This document shows, piece by piece, positions 8,827 to 15,086 of a DNA stretch of 22,503 bases (position 1 is its first letter; each line of letters begins with the position of its first letter). Below the pieces are notes generated by a model. The model was not told where the DNA came from. It ran no database searches and worked only from the letters and a program-made list of their open reading frames with translations. Source of the stretch: Thiobacillus sp. (lineage in GTDB: Bacteria > Pseudomonadota > Gammaproteobacteria > Burkholderiales > Thiobacillaceae); contig NZ_JANJXQ010000076.1 in NCBI RefSeq assembly GCF_024708915.1, forward strand, positions 1 through 22,503. The letters run 5' to 3'. The translations under genes were made by a program, and so were the position numbers.

Positions 8827-8900
8827 GTAGGAGCGGCGCCCTCGCCGCGATTGTGGGCAGCAGAAACATCGCGGCATCGGGGCGAGGGCGCCCCTCCTGC
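8827..8900. repeat. REP-like pair of inverted hairpin units in the divergent glyA/TRAP control region
   Basis: Two units face each other. The first begins GTAGGAGCGGCGCCCTCGCC (8827-8851) and folds as GCGGCG-ccct-CGCCGC. The second (8876-8900) matches the reverse complement of the first at 22 of 25 positions and folds as GGGGCG-aggg-CGCCCC. The GTAGGAGCGGC start is typical of REP sequences in Pseudomonas and Xanthomonas relatives. The pair lies between the glyA -10 and the TATAAT of the divergent gene. Confidence 0.7.
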
Positions 8901-8914
8901 CCATGCGAGCCTCG

Positions 8915-8934
8915 TATAATCGACCCTTCGGAGA
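8915..8934 (+). promoter_or_regulatory. TATAAT -10 box and GGAG site for the TRAP solute-binding protein gene
   Basis: A consensus TATAAT lies at 8915-8920, and the ATG at 8941 is preceded by CGGAGA (8929-8934). This gives a very short leader of about 14 bases. No good -35 is visible; the position where it would lie overlaps the second REP-like unit. Confidence 0.5.
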
Positions 8935-8940
8935 CCCCCC

Positions 8941-10011
8941 ATGCAAAGACGCGATTTCCTCACCGGCGCCGGTGTCGCCGCCATGCTGCCGCTGGCCGCG
9001 CAAGCGGCCGACCTGCCGGCGATCCGCTGGCGGCTGGCGTCGAGCTTCCCCAAGAGCCTGGACATCCTCTACAGCGCGGCCGAAATGCTGAGCAAACGGG
9101 TGGCCGCCCTGACCGGCGGCAAATTCCAGATCCGCGTGTTTGCCGGCGGCGAACTGGTGCCCGGCCTGCAAGTGCTCGACGCGGTCGGCAACGGTACCGC
9201 CGAATGCGGGCACTCGGCGGGCTACTACTACGTCGGCAAGAACCTTGCCCTGGCCTTCGATTGCGCGGTGCCGTTCGGCCTCACGGCGCGCCAGCAGAAC
9301 GCCTGGATGTACGCCGGCGGCGGCATCGAGGCGCTGCGCACACTCTATTCAAAGTACAACGTGCTGCAGTTTCCCGGCGGCAACACCGGCACCCAGATGG
9401 GCGGCTGGTTCCGCAAGGAGATCAAGTCGCTGGCCGATCTGCGCGGCCTGAAAATGCGCATCCCCGGCCTCGGCGGCCAGATCATGGCGCGGCTCGGCGC
9501 GGTGCCGCAAACCCTGCCCGGCGGCGACATCTACCCCGCGCTGGAACGCGGCGCGCTCGACGCCGCCGAGTGGGTGGGACCGTACGACGACGAGAAGCTC
9601 GGCTTCCACAAGATCGCCCGGCATTACTACTACCCCGGCTGGTGGGAGGGCGGGCCGCAGCTCTCTTTCTACGTCAATCAGGCCTCGTGGCGCGCGCTGC
9701 CCGAGCCGTACCGCCAGGCCTTCGAAGCCGCCAGCTTCGAAGCCAACCAGTTGATGCTGGCGCAATACGACGCCATGAATCCGCCCGCATTGCTGCGCCT
9801 GGTCGGGCAGGGCGTCAAGCTGCACCCCTATCCCAAGGACGTGATGCTGGCCGCGCGCCGCGCCACCTTTGCGATGTACGAGCAAGAGGCGAAAATCAAT
9901 CCCGACTTCGCCGCCATCTACCGCTCGTGGAAGCCGTTCCGCGACACCGAATTCCAGTGGTTCAAGGTCGCCGAAGCCGCGTACTCGAACTTCAATTACT
10001 ACGTGAAATAG
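8941..10011 (+). CDS. dctP: TRAP transporter solute-binding protein, DctP/TakP type
   Basis: The 356-residue protein starts [15 protein letters not shown], a twin-arginine-like (RRDFL) signal with a likely cleavage after AQA near residue 22, so it is exported to the periplasm. The mature part has [15 protein letters not shown], the DctP core with [10 protein letters not shown] whose Arg R173 should bind the substrate carboxylate, [22 protein letters not shown] and [13 protein letters not shown]. These fit the TakP-like branch, whose studied members bind 2-oxoacids such as pyruvate; the substrate here is inferred only. No membrane subunits follow it: coq7 comes two bases after the stop. DctM and DctQ genes lie about 9-10 kb away on the other strand. 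It is divergent from glyA. Confidence 0.9.
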   Translation: MQRRDFLTGAGVAAMLPLAAQAADLPAIRWRLASSFPKSLDILYSAAEMLSKRVAALTGGKFQIRVFAGGELVPGLQVLDAVGNGTAECGHSAGYYYVGKNLALAFDCAVPFGLTARQQNAWMYAGGGIEALRTLYSKYNVLQFPGGNTGTQMGGWFRKEIKSLADLRGLKMRIPGLGGQIMARLGAVPQTLPGGDIYPALERGALDAAEWVGPYDDEKLGFHKIARHYYYPGWWEGGPQLSFYVNQASWRALPEPYRQAFEAASFEANQLMLAQYDAMNPPALLRLVGQGVKLHPYPKDVMLAARRATFAMYEQEAKINPDFAAIYRSWKPFRDTEFQWFKVAEAAYSNFNYYVK

Positions 10012-10013
10012 CC

Positions 10014-10637
10014 ATGAACAAACTCGACCAACTCATCACCACCTTCGACCTCGGCCTGCGCACCGTCTTCGCCAGCCCGCACGCCGGCCGCCCCTATCCC
10101 GGCGCCGGCCCCGAGGCCGAACTCTCCGAAGCGGAAAAAACCCAGGCCGCCGCACTGATGCGCGTCAACCACGTCGGCGAGGTCTGCGCGCAGGCACTGT
10201 ACGCCGGCCAGGCGTTCACCGCGAAAAACGAGCAGGTGCGCGCCGAGCTCGACCAGGCCGCGCGCGAGGAAACCGACCACCTCGCCTGGTGCGAGACGCG
10301 CATCAACGAGCTCGGCGGCCGCAAGAGCCTGCTCAATCCGCTGTGGTTTGGCGGTGCTTTTGGAATGGGTGTGGTCGCCGGCCTGCTGGGCGACAAATGG
10401 AACCTCGGCTTCCTCGCCGAGACCGAACGCCAGGTCGAAGCGCATCTCGACGGCCATCTGCAAAAACTGCCGCAAGCCGACGCGAAGAGCCGCGCGGTGG
10501 TCGAGCAGATGAAGCTCGACGAAGCCCGGCACGCCCAGACCGCCGTCGATCACGGCGGCGCGCCGCTGCCGCTGCCGGTGAAGATGGCGATGCGCCTGGC
10601 GGCGGATGTGATGCGGCAGACGGCGAGCCGGGTTTAG
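10014..10637 (+). CDS. coq7: 2-polyprenyl-3-methyl-6-methoxy-1,4-benzoquinol hydroxylase (Coq7 family)
   Basis: The 207-residue diiron protein shows two ferritin-like repeats: E56 ([18 protein letters not shown]), E86 and H89 (EETDHLAW), then E138 ([10 protein letters not shown]), E170 and H173 (DEARHAQ). These six residues are the expected iron ligands. A hydrophobic [14 protein letters not shown] helix (113-126) should dip into the membrane to reach the quinone. The reaction is the C6 hydroxylation late in ubiquinone synthesis, replacing UbiF in many betaproteobacteria. The ATG at 10014 starts two bases after the dctP stop, so the two genes are cotranscribed although their functions are not obviously linked. 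A much longer frame open to the left is a shadow of dctP. Confidence 0.95.
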   Translation: MNKLDQLITTFDLGLRTVFASPHAGRPYPGAGPEAELSEAEKTQAAALMRVNHVGEVCAQALYAGQAFTAKNEQVRAELDQAAREETDHLAWCETRINELGGRKSLLNPLWFGGAFGMGVVAGLLGDKWNLGFLAETERQVEAHLDGHLQKLPQADAKSRAVVEQMKLDEARHAQTAVDHGGAPLPLPVKMAMRLAADVMRQTASRV

Positions 10638-10677
10638 CCAATCCGGCGCTTCTGCCGGCGGCGGATCGGCAAGACCA

Positions 10678-10694
10678 TGAAGCCCCGGGCTTCA
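10678..10694 (+). promoter_or_regulatory. 17-base palindrome touching the ribosome site of the HDOD gene
   Basis: TGAAGCCC-c-GGGCTTCA is a perfect palindrome with 8-base arms and a one-base centre. It ends at the first base of AGGGA, the only ribosome-site-like sequence before the TTG start at 10702. It may be a protein-binding site, the 3' end hairpin of the dctP-coq7 mRNA, or a translation-control stem. There is no T-run after it. Confidence 0.4.
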
Positions 10695-10701
10695 GGGAAA
10701 A

Positions 10702-12153
10702 TTGAACGAACGAATGCCTGACGGGTGCGGCTTGATACTGGATCGTTTTATCAGAATGTTGTGGGGCAAGGCCGGGCGGCGCAAGGACGTCGAGCGCGGC
10801 GGCCTGTTCGCGTCGCAAGCCCAGAAGGCAGCCTTCCGCAAGCTGGAAGCCGTTGCGCCTCTGGCGAGCAAGACGCATGCAGCGCCGGTCGAGGTGGCGA
10901 CCCATTCGAGCACTCCGCAGGAGCCGGCCAGCCATTCGATCGTGCGGCGCGAAGCCGTGCTGGGAAACGATCGGCGGGTGGCGGGGTATGCCTTCAGCCT
11001 GGTGCACCAGGCCAATCCGCGGGTGCTGGCCTCCAGTACCGGCATCCAGCGCCTGTACGACAAGGTGCTGTTGCGCAATCTGAACGTCATGGGGATTCAG
11101 CGCTTGCTGGAGCACCGGCTGGCTTTTGTCGAGGTGTCGGCAAATTCCCTGGACATGCCGTTTGTCGAAGAGATGCCGCCGCAGGGCACCGTCTACGTGA
11201 TCGGCGCGAGCACCCGCCTCGCCGCGGATCACGAATCCTGCCTGAGCCGCCTCAAGGCGCTGGGATATCGTATTGGCCTGCGCGCCGCAGACGCGAACAC
11301 GCCGGACAGCCCCTCTTTTTGGGGGCGGCTGGATTTCCTGTTCATCGACATTGGCAACAGCGATATTCCCTTCATCAAAGATCGGATGGCGGCTGCCGTC
11401 AGGCGGGCGCCGGCAATCAAATTCGTGGCGACCAATATCCAGACTCTGGAGGAATACCGCGTCTGCGCCAGGTTGCCGTTCGCTTTCTATCAAGGCCCTT
11501 TCATCGCCAGCCGGGAAAAGCTGGACGCCCCGGGAATGGATGCGGGGCGCATCAAGATCCTGGCGTTGCTGAACCGGCTGCGAAGCGACGCGGAGGTGGC
11601 CGAACTGGCCGCCCTGATCAAGCAGAATCTCGCCTTGGCCTACAAGCTGCTGCGCTACATCAATTCCCCGGGAATGGGGCAGACGCAAAAGATCGTCACG
11701 CCGGAGCAGGCGCTGATAGTGCTGGGCCGGCAGAAGTTGTATCGCTGGCTCACCATTCTGCTGTTTACCAGCGGAAAAACGCCGGGGCTGGATTGGGCCG
11801 TCATGGAGAACGCCCTGATCCGTGCGCGGCTTGCGGAACTGGCGGCGCACAATACGCTGACTGCGGACGAACTGGACGAGGTCTTCGTGGCGGGCATGTT
11901 CTCCCTGCTGGATGTCGTGCTGTCCACCCCCATGGAGGCCGTGCTCAAGCAGGTCAACCTGCCCGCGCCGGTTAACGAGGCACTGCTTCGTCGACAGGGG
12001 AAATATGCGCCCTATCTGGCTCTGGCCATCGCCTGCGAGCAATCCGACAACGCCAACATTGCCGCGCTCGCGCAAGCCGCCGGACTGGATATCTGGCAGG
12101 TCAACAACCTCCATGTCGACGCAATGCTCTGGGCCCGGCAGGCCGGGGAATAG
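10702..12153 (+). CDS. HDOD-domain signalling protein with degenerate EAL domain (YuxH-like)
   Basis: The 483-residue protein has a basic, low-order N-terminus (1-80), then an EAL-like domain (about 80-275) and a C-terminal HDOD domain (about 280-475; LKQ-type helices KQNLALAYKLLRYINSPGMG and VTPEQALIVLGRQKLYRWLT). The EAL part looks inactive: the EAL signature position reads GYAFSL after REAVLGNDRRVA, and the usual DDFG and KID catalytic positions read RAADAN and FIDIG. Such proteins are thought to act as regulators through protein contacts instead of cyclic-di-GMP hydrolysis. The start is uncertain: TTG at 10702 has AGGGA upstream, while ATG codons at 10714 or 10756 have no site. It stands alone between coq7 and the small-gene cassette. 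Confidence 0.85.
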   Translation: MNERMPDGCGLILDRFIRMLWGKAGRRKDVERGGLFASQAQKAAFRKLEAVAPLASKTHAAPVEVATHSSTPQEPASHSIVRREAVLGNDRRVAGYAFSLVHQANPRVLASSTGIQRLYDKVLLRNLNVMGIQRLLEHRLAFVEVSANSLDMPFVEEMPPQGTVYVIGASTRLAADHESCLSRLKALGYRIGLRAADANTPDSPSFWGRLDFLFIDIGNSDIPFIKDRMAAAVRRAPAIKFVATNIQTLEEYRVCARLPFAFYQGPFIASREKLDAPGMDAGRIKILALLNRLRSDAEVAELAALIKQNLALAYKLLRYINSPGMGQTQKIVTPEQALIVLGRQKLYRWLTILLFTSGKTPGLDWAVMENALIRARLAELAAHNTLTADELDEVFVAGMFSLLDVVLSTPMEAVLKQVNLPAPVNEALLRRQGKYAPYLALAIACEQSDNANIAALAQAAGLDIWQVNNLHVDAMLWARQAGE

Positions 12154-12188
12154 GCGGCCCGGGGAAAGGCCCGTCCGGGCGGGAGTCT

Positions 12189-12216
12189 TTGCATTAATTG
12201 AAAATGTATATACAAT
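12189..12216 (+). promoter_or_regulatory. Promoter with palindromic operator before the small-gene cassette
   Basis: TTGCAT (12189-12194), a 16-base spacer and TACAAT (12211-12216) make a good sigma70 promoter in an AT-rich island. A perfect 10-base palindrome TGTATATACA (12205-12214) overlaps the -10, and a half copy (ATGTATATG) follows directly at 12216-12223. This spacing of two similar half sites is what a ribbon-helix-helix repressor would use, so self-control by the next gene is likely. Confidence 0.6.
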
Positions 12217-12264
12217 GTATATGTCTTTCTGGTTCTGGTTTCACTTTCCGCGCGAGTATCAGCC

Positions 12265-12444
12265 ATGACCGATAGGCCAAAGAAGGTGAAGCTCAACAAG
12301 AAAGACAGCCAATTGCTGATTCGTATCAGCAGCATCGAGCGCGAGCAGTTCGTGCAGTTATGCGAACAACTGGATACCTCCAGCGCTCGCGAAATCAGGC
12401 AGTTCATCCGTGGGTTCATCAAGAAGCACAAGCCCACCGAATAG
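12265..12444 (+). CDS. Small ribbon-helix-helix (Arc/CopG-like) DNA-binding protein
   Basis: This 59-residue frame starts MTDRPKKVKLNKKDSQLLIR. After a basic arm (1-13) a short strand (QLLIRIS, 16-22) is followed by two helices (IEREQFVQLCEQL, 24-36, and SAREIRQFIRGFIKKH, 40-55) joined by a DTS turn. This is the layout of Arc/CopG/MetJ-type dimeric repressors, where the strand pair enters the major groove. The ATG at 12265 is preceded only by a weak GCGAG. It lies 25 bases before the Lys-rich peptide gene and downstream of a palindromic promoter, so both should be cotranscribed and possibly autoregulated. Family assignment is from pattern only. It could be an antitoxin or a stand-alone regulator; no recognisable toxin follows. 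Confidence 0.75.
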   Translation: MTDRPKKVKLNKKDSQLLIRISSIEREQFVQLCEQLDTSSAREIRQFIRGFIKKHKPTE

Positions 12445-12469
12445 CCCGGAAAAGCAAAGGAGACATTTC

Positions 12470-12604
12470 ATGTCGAAGAAAGCAACAGCTGCCAAGAAAT
12501 CCGCCAAATCTTGCAAACAGGAAATCAAGGCTCGTGAAGCCAAGATCGAGAAGCATGAGAAGAAGGTCAAGTCGCTGAAGAAAGCGCTGAAAAAGGTAGC
12601 TTGA
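12470..12604 (+). CDS. Lysine-rich 44-residue coiled-coil peptide of unknown function
   Basis: The frame starts at ATG 12470 after a strong AAAGGAG (12456-12462), so translation is likely. The product (MSKKATAAKKSAKSCKQEIK at its start) has 16 Lys among 44 residues and one Cys (C15). From residue 17 on it forms a helix with hydrophobic positions I19, I26, V33 and L40 seven apart, plus L36 and V43: four heptads of a coiled coil. The free N-terminal Lys/Ala part resembles histone H1-like tails. This suits binding to nucleic acid or to an acidic partner, but no function is known to me. It is the second gene of the cassette with the RHH protein and is followed six bases later by a very strong hairpin. 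Confidence 0.7.
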   Translation: MSKKATAAKKSAKSCKQEIKAREAKIEKHEKKVKSLKKALKKVA

Positions 12605-12610
12605 ATTAAA

Positions 12611-12638
12611 GCCCGGGCCGCCCGAGGGCGGCCCGGGC
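12611..12638. terminator. 12-bp perfect GC hairpin ending the small-gene cassette
   Basis: Perfect arms GCCCGGGCCGCC (12611-12622) and GGCGGCCCGGGC (12627-12638) enclose CGAG. On the plus strand no T-run follows, so termination may be factor-assisted or the stem may protect the mRNA end. Read on the minus strand it is followed by TTTAATTC. Confidence 0.6.
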
Positions 12639-12889
12639 CAAGTTCAAGGGCTCCAATGGCCGGCCCATGAGGCCATATTCCACGCGGCCATTCTCACCCC
12701 CCGCTTTCCCCGCCACAGCCGGAATGACTTCGATTTCTGAGTCAACATGCCTGACCGGCCTGGCGACTGCCATTATTCAAGCCAGCTACGCCCAAGGCCA
12801 GCACCTGATCGCCTCGTAATGCGCCCCATCTGCCGGAAAGTAAGAAAAAGGCGTCATATTTCATCCTCACCCATACGCGGGAGGTGACG
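12639..12889. other. Intergenic stretch of about 250 bases without a supported gene
   Basis: No frame with a ribosome site or protein-like composition was found on either strand. It holds a small GGCC-rich inverted motif near 12659-12674 and a purine-rich AT patch (12836-12864) just before the DUF454 gene that may hold its promoter. No clear -35/-10 pair was seen. Confidence 0.4.
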
Positions 12890-13321
12890 ATGCGCGGATC
12901 GCCTTCCAGGCCCGATACCCCTCTGCACCGCCACACCTTTCCGGTGCGGCTGGTGTTCGCTGCCCTGGGCACGCTGTTCCTCGGGCTTGGTGTGGCCGGC
13001 CTCTTCCTGCCGGTGCTGCCGACGACCCCCTTTCTGCTGCTCGCCGCCGCCTGCTACGCCCGCTCGTCGCGCCGCATCTTCGACTGGCTGCTAAGCCATG
13101 CGCACTTTGGGCCGCTCATCCGCGAATGGCGCGAGCACCGCGCGATACCGTATCGCGCCAAGCGCATCGCGCTCATACTGATCGCGCTGAGCTTCGCAAT
13201 CTCTATCGGCTTTTTCATCCCCGGCTGGCCGGCCAGGCTTGGGATGGCCATGGGCGGCCTGGCACTGATGGCATGGATCGCGCGCATTCCGTCGCGGGAT
13301 GCGCCCAATGCCCGGGAATGA
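12890..13321 (+). CDS. YbaN/DUF454 family inner-membrane protein
   Basis: The 143-residue protein has three or four membrane helices: LVFAALGTLFLGLGVAGLFL (about residues 21-40), TTPFLLLAAACYA (about 45-57), and two near the C-terminus (IALILIALSFAISIGFFIP and MAMGGLALMAWIARI). The segment GVAGLFLPVLPTTPFLLLAA followed by CYARSSRRIFDWLL and FGPLIREWREHRAIP is the DUF454 signature. The function of the family is unknown. I start at ATG 12890 because GGGAGG lies five bases before it; the GTG at 12884 would overlap that site. It is monocistronic. Confidence 0.88.
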   Translation: MRGSPSRPDTPLHRHTFPVRLVFAALGTLFLGLGVAGLFLPVLPTTPFLLLAAACYARSSRRIFDWLLSHAHFGPLIREWREHRAIPYRAKRIALILIALSFAISIGFFIPGWPARLGMAMGGLALMAWIARIPSRDAPNARE

Positions 13322-13502
13322 GGCGGAGGGGTGGATAGGGTATCTGAGCTGACCCGGGTTGAGCCTCGAGTACCGGCGTGTCGTCAGCCGTGTCCCGCCT
13401 CCTCTCGGCAAAATGGGAGATGCGGCGGACGGCCTGCCAGGCGCGATTGATTGTTCGCGGCGGGTTTGAACATAAACCCACCTATTCCCGCGCATCGGCC
13501 TA

Positions 13503-13536
13503 TGATCAACCCGTGTTGTGTTCGCAGGATTGATCA
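13503..13536. promoter_or_regulatory. TGATCAA inverted repeat upstream of the second lysine-rich mini-gene
   Basis: TGATCAA (13503-13509) and TTGATCA (13530-13536) form a perfect 7-base inverted repeat with a 20-base spacer, 44 bases before the ATG at 13580. The two half sites are one to three helical turns apart and could be an operator. The rest of 13322-13502 shows no gene. Confidence 0.35.
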
Positions 13537-13579
13537 AATCCAGCCCGACACCTCTGAAGCCACTGCAAGGAGAATCACC

Positions 13580-13708
13580 ATGGCAAAAGGCCAGTTACGT
13601 GGAAACAAGGAAGCCAAAAAACCCAAGAAGCCGAAACAGGTAGTCGTTCCGGCAGGATCGTTCATTACCCCGCCCAAGGCCACCAATCCGGTAAAAAACC
13701 GGCACTGA
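13580..13708 (+). CDS. Small lysine-rich conserved hypothetical protein
   Basis: The 42-residue product begins MAKGQLRGNKEAKKPKKPKQ and ends with a Pro/Thr/Asn-rich tail (VVVPAGSFITPPKATNPVKN). It has 9 Lys and no predicted helix of length. A strong AAGGAG lies seven bases before the ATG, and a textbook terminator follows, so this is a real single-gene unit. Similar short proteins with a KGQ-RGNKEAKKPKK start are, as far as I recall, common in beta- and gammaproteobacteria and are annotated only as hypothetical. It may bind RNA or DNA by charge, which is a guess. Confidence 0.75.
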   Translation: MAKGQLRGNKEAKKPKKPKQVVVPAGSFITPPKATNPVKNRH

Positions 13709-13729
13709 TTGCCGGGGGTTCCGAGCAAG

Positions 13730-13752
13730 CGCCACCGTCGAGGTGGCGTTTT
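13730..13752 (+). terminator. Rho-independent terminator after the lysine-rich mini-gene
   Basis: CGCCACC (13730-13736), loop GTCGA, GGTGGCG (13742-13748), then TTTT (13749-13752). It lies 21 bases after the stop codon. Confidence 0.8.
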
Positions 13753-13811
13753 CACGTCTGGCGACAGCGGTCCTGGAGGCGGGTTCTCCGTCAAAAACCA
13801 TGGCGGACGGC

Positions 13812-14177
13812 TCAAATTGACAGCCCGGATATCAGGGTATAAACAGCCCCAAGAGCGAACATGGCATGCAGGAAGATGACGCGCTTCGGCAAGATCCCCT
13901 TCCTTCTGATAAGAAAATAGAGGGCCGTGCCGCCCATGATGGTCAACACCAATAATCCGAGCGCGAACTGTATATTCTGACTGGTTTCATTTCCTGCAAG
14001 GATGGAGACAAGCAATAGCACCGCAGCGGCTGCACCTGCACGACCATGCAGCAGGCCCGTATCGATGGGGGTGTTTTTTTCGGCAAGGCGCACATAAGCT
14101 GTCAGGGCACCGCCAAGAATGGCGCAGACCAGTACCACCAACGATGTGATCGCCAACCCGGATTCTGGTAGCTGCAT
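13812..14177 (-). CDS. Uncharacterised four-helix membrane protein
   Basis: The 121-residue protein has four hydrophobic helices, at about 8-28, 47-62, 70-90 and 99-119. Two histidines stand at helix ends, H44 (GLLHGRAGAA) and H104 (VIFLHAMFALGAV); this recalls small haem-binding membrane proteins of the b561 kind, but with only two histidines that is a weak hint. The last residues are short and cytoplasmic or periplasmic. The start at 14175-14177 has AAAGGA seven bases upstream. It is a single gene lying convergent to the mini-gene at 13580 and divergent from the Mut7-C gene. I do not recognise a named family. Confidence 0.7.
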   Translation of the reverse strand: MQLPESGLAITSLVVLVCAILGGALTAYVRLAEKNTPIDTGLLHGRAGAAAAVLLLVSILAGNETSQNIQFALGLLVLTIMGGTALYFLIRRKGILPKRVIFLHAMFALGAVYTLISGLSI

Positions 14178-14282
14178 GCTTGATATCCTTTACCTGGTGT
14201 TAACCGGCTCTGCCAGCATTGACCGATCCATATTAAGTCATTCCGGGTTTTCCCGAGCCGTCCAAATGGCGACAATGGCCAT

Positions 14283-15041
14283 ATGGTCACCGCCACCTTC
14301 CGCTTTTACGAAGAGCTGAACGACTTCCTTGCGCCCAGACGGCGCAAGCAGGCGTTTACGGTGCCGTGCGCGCAGGCGGCGACGGCCAAGCACATGATCG
14401 AGGCGCTCGGGGTGCCGCACACCGAGGTGGAACTGATCCTGGTGAACGGCGAGTCGGTGGGCTTCGACCGCATCATCGAGAACGGTGACCGGGTGGCGGT
14501 GTATCCGCGCTTTGAGGCGATGGACGTGACGCCGCTGTTGCGGGTACGCGAACACCCGCTGCGCGAGACGCGCTTCGTCGCCGACGCGCATCTCGGCGGG
14601 CTGGCGCACATGCTGCGCATGCTGGGCTTCGACACGCTGTACGACAACCATTTTCACGACGACGAGATCGTCGCGATCTGCGAGGCCGATGGCCGCATCG
14701 TGCTGACGCGCGACCGCGAACTGCTGAAACGGCGTGCGGTGACGCGTGGCTGTTACGTGCACGCGCTGAAATCGGAGGCGCAGCTGCGCGAGGTCGTCGA
14801 GCGGCTCGACCTGGCGCGCAGCGCGCGGCCGTTCACGCTGTGCCTGCACTGCAACGCGCCGCTGCGCACGGTCGACAAGGCGAGCGTGCGCGACCGGCTG
14901 CCGCCCAGGGTGCGCGAGCATTACGAACGCTTCTCGGCCTGCGGTCAATGCGGACGCGTGTACTGGGAGGGCTCGCATTTCCGCAACATGCGGCGCCTGC
15001 TCGACGGCGTGCTGCCGAACAACGGGCCAAGCGGAACTTAA
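14283..15041 (+). CDS. Mut7-C family protein: ubiquitin-like domain, PIN-like RNase domain and zinc ribbon
   Basis: The 252-residue protein has an N-terminal beta-grasp (ThiS/MoaD-like) domain of the Mut7-C_ub type (1-80: VTATFRFYEELNDFL, ELILVNGES, NGDRVAVYPRFEAMD), then a Mut7-C domain (96-180) with FVADAHLGGLAHMLRMLGFD, the acidic residues D101 and DD126-127, and IVLTRDRELLKRR, and a zinc ribbon with C187-x2-C190 and C220-x2-C223. Mut7-C is a PIN-type fold named after the Mut-7 exonuclease, so an RNase role is predicted, unproven here. The beta-grasp part has no C-terminal GG since it is fused. The ATG has no visible ribosome site. It is followed by the cytochrome gene 45 bases later. Confidence 0.88.
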   Translation: MVTATFRFYEELNDFLAPRRRKQAFTVPCAQAATAKHMIEALGVPHTEVELILVNGESVGFDRIIENGDRVAVYPRFEAMDVTPLLRVREHPLRETRFVADAHLGGLAHMLRMLGFDTLYDNHFHDDEIVAICEADGRIVLTRDRELLKRRAVTRGCYVHALKSEAQLREVVERLDLARSARPFTLCLHCNAPLRTVDKASVRDRLPPRVREHYERFSACGQCGRVYWEGSHFRNMRRLLDGVLPNNGPSGT

Positions 15042-15086
15042 GGCGCGGCGTGCCCTCTCTCCTGTCTTCCCATACGAGAAAATCCC

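Noticed and set aside
8767..9213. N-terminal extension of GlyA to 566 residues
   Set aside because: It would translate the divergent promoter region, the REP-like hairpins and the antisense of dctP. The MF start at 8766 is the family start.
8853..10013. A possible fusion protein reading into coq7 from 8853
   Set aside because: The part before [10 protein letters not shown] is an off-frame reading of dctP; dctP and coq7 are both complete by themselves.
12265..12604. Classical type II toxin-antitoxin pair
   Set aside because: The first gene could be an antitoxin-like RHH protein, but the second product is a Lys-rich coiled coil without any toxin fold (no RelE, MazF, PIN or HipA pattern), so I do not call a toxin.
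12742..12972. 76-residue minus-strand frame between the small-gene cassette and the DUF454 gene
   Set aside because: No ribosome site, overlaps the DUF454 start and has no protein-like pattern.
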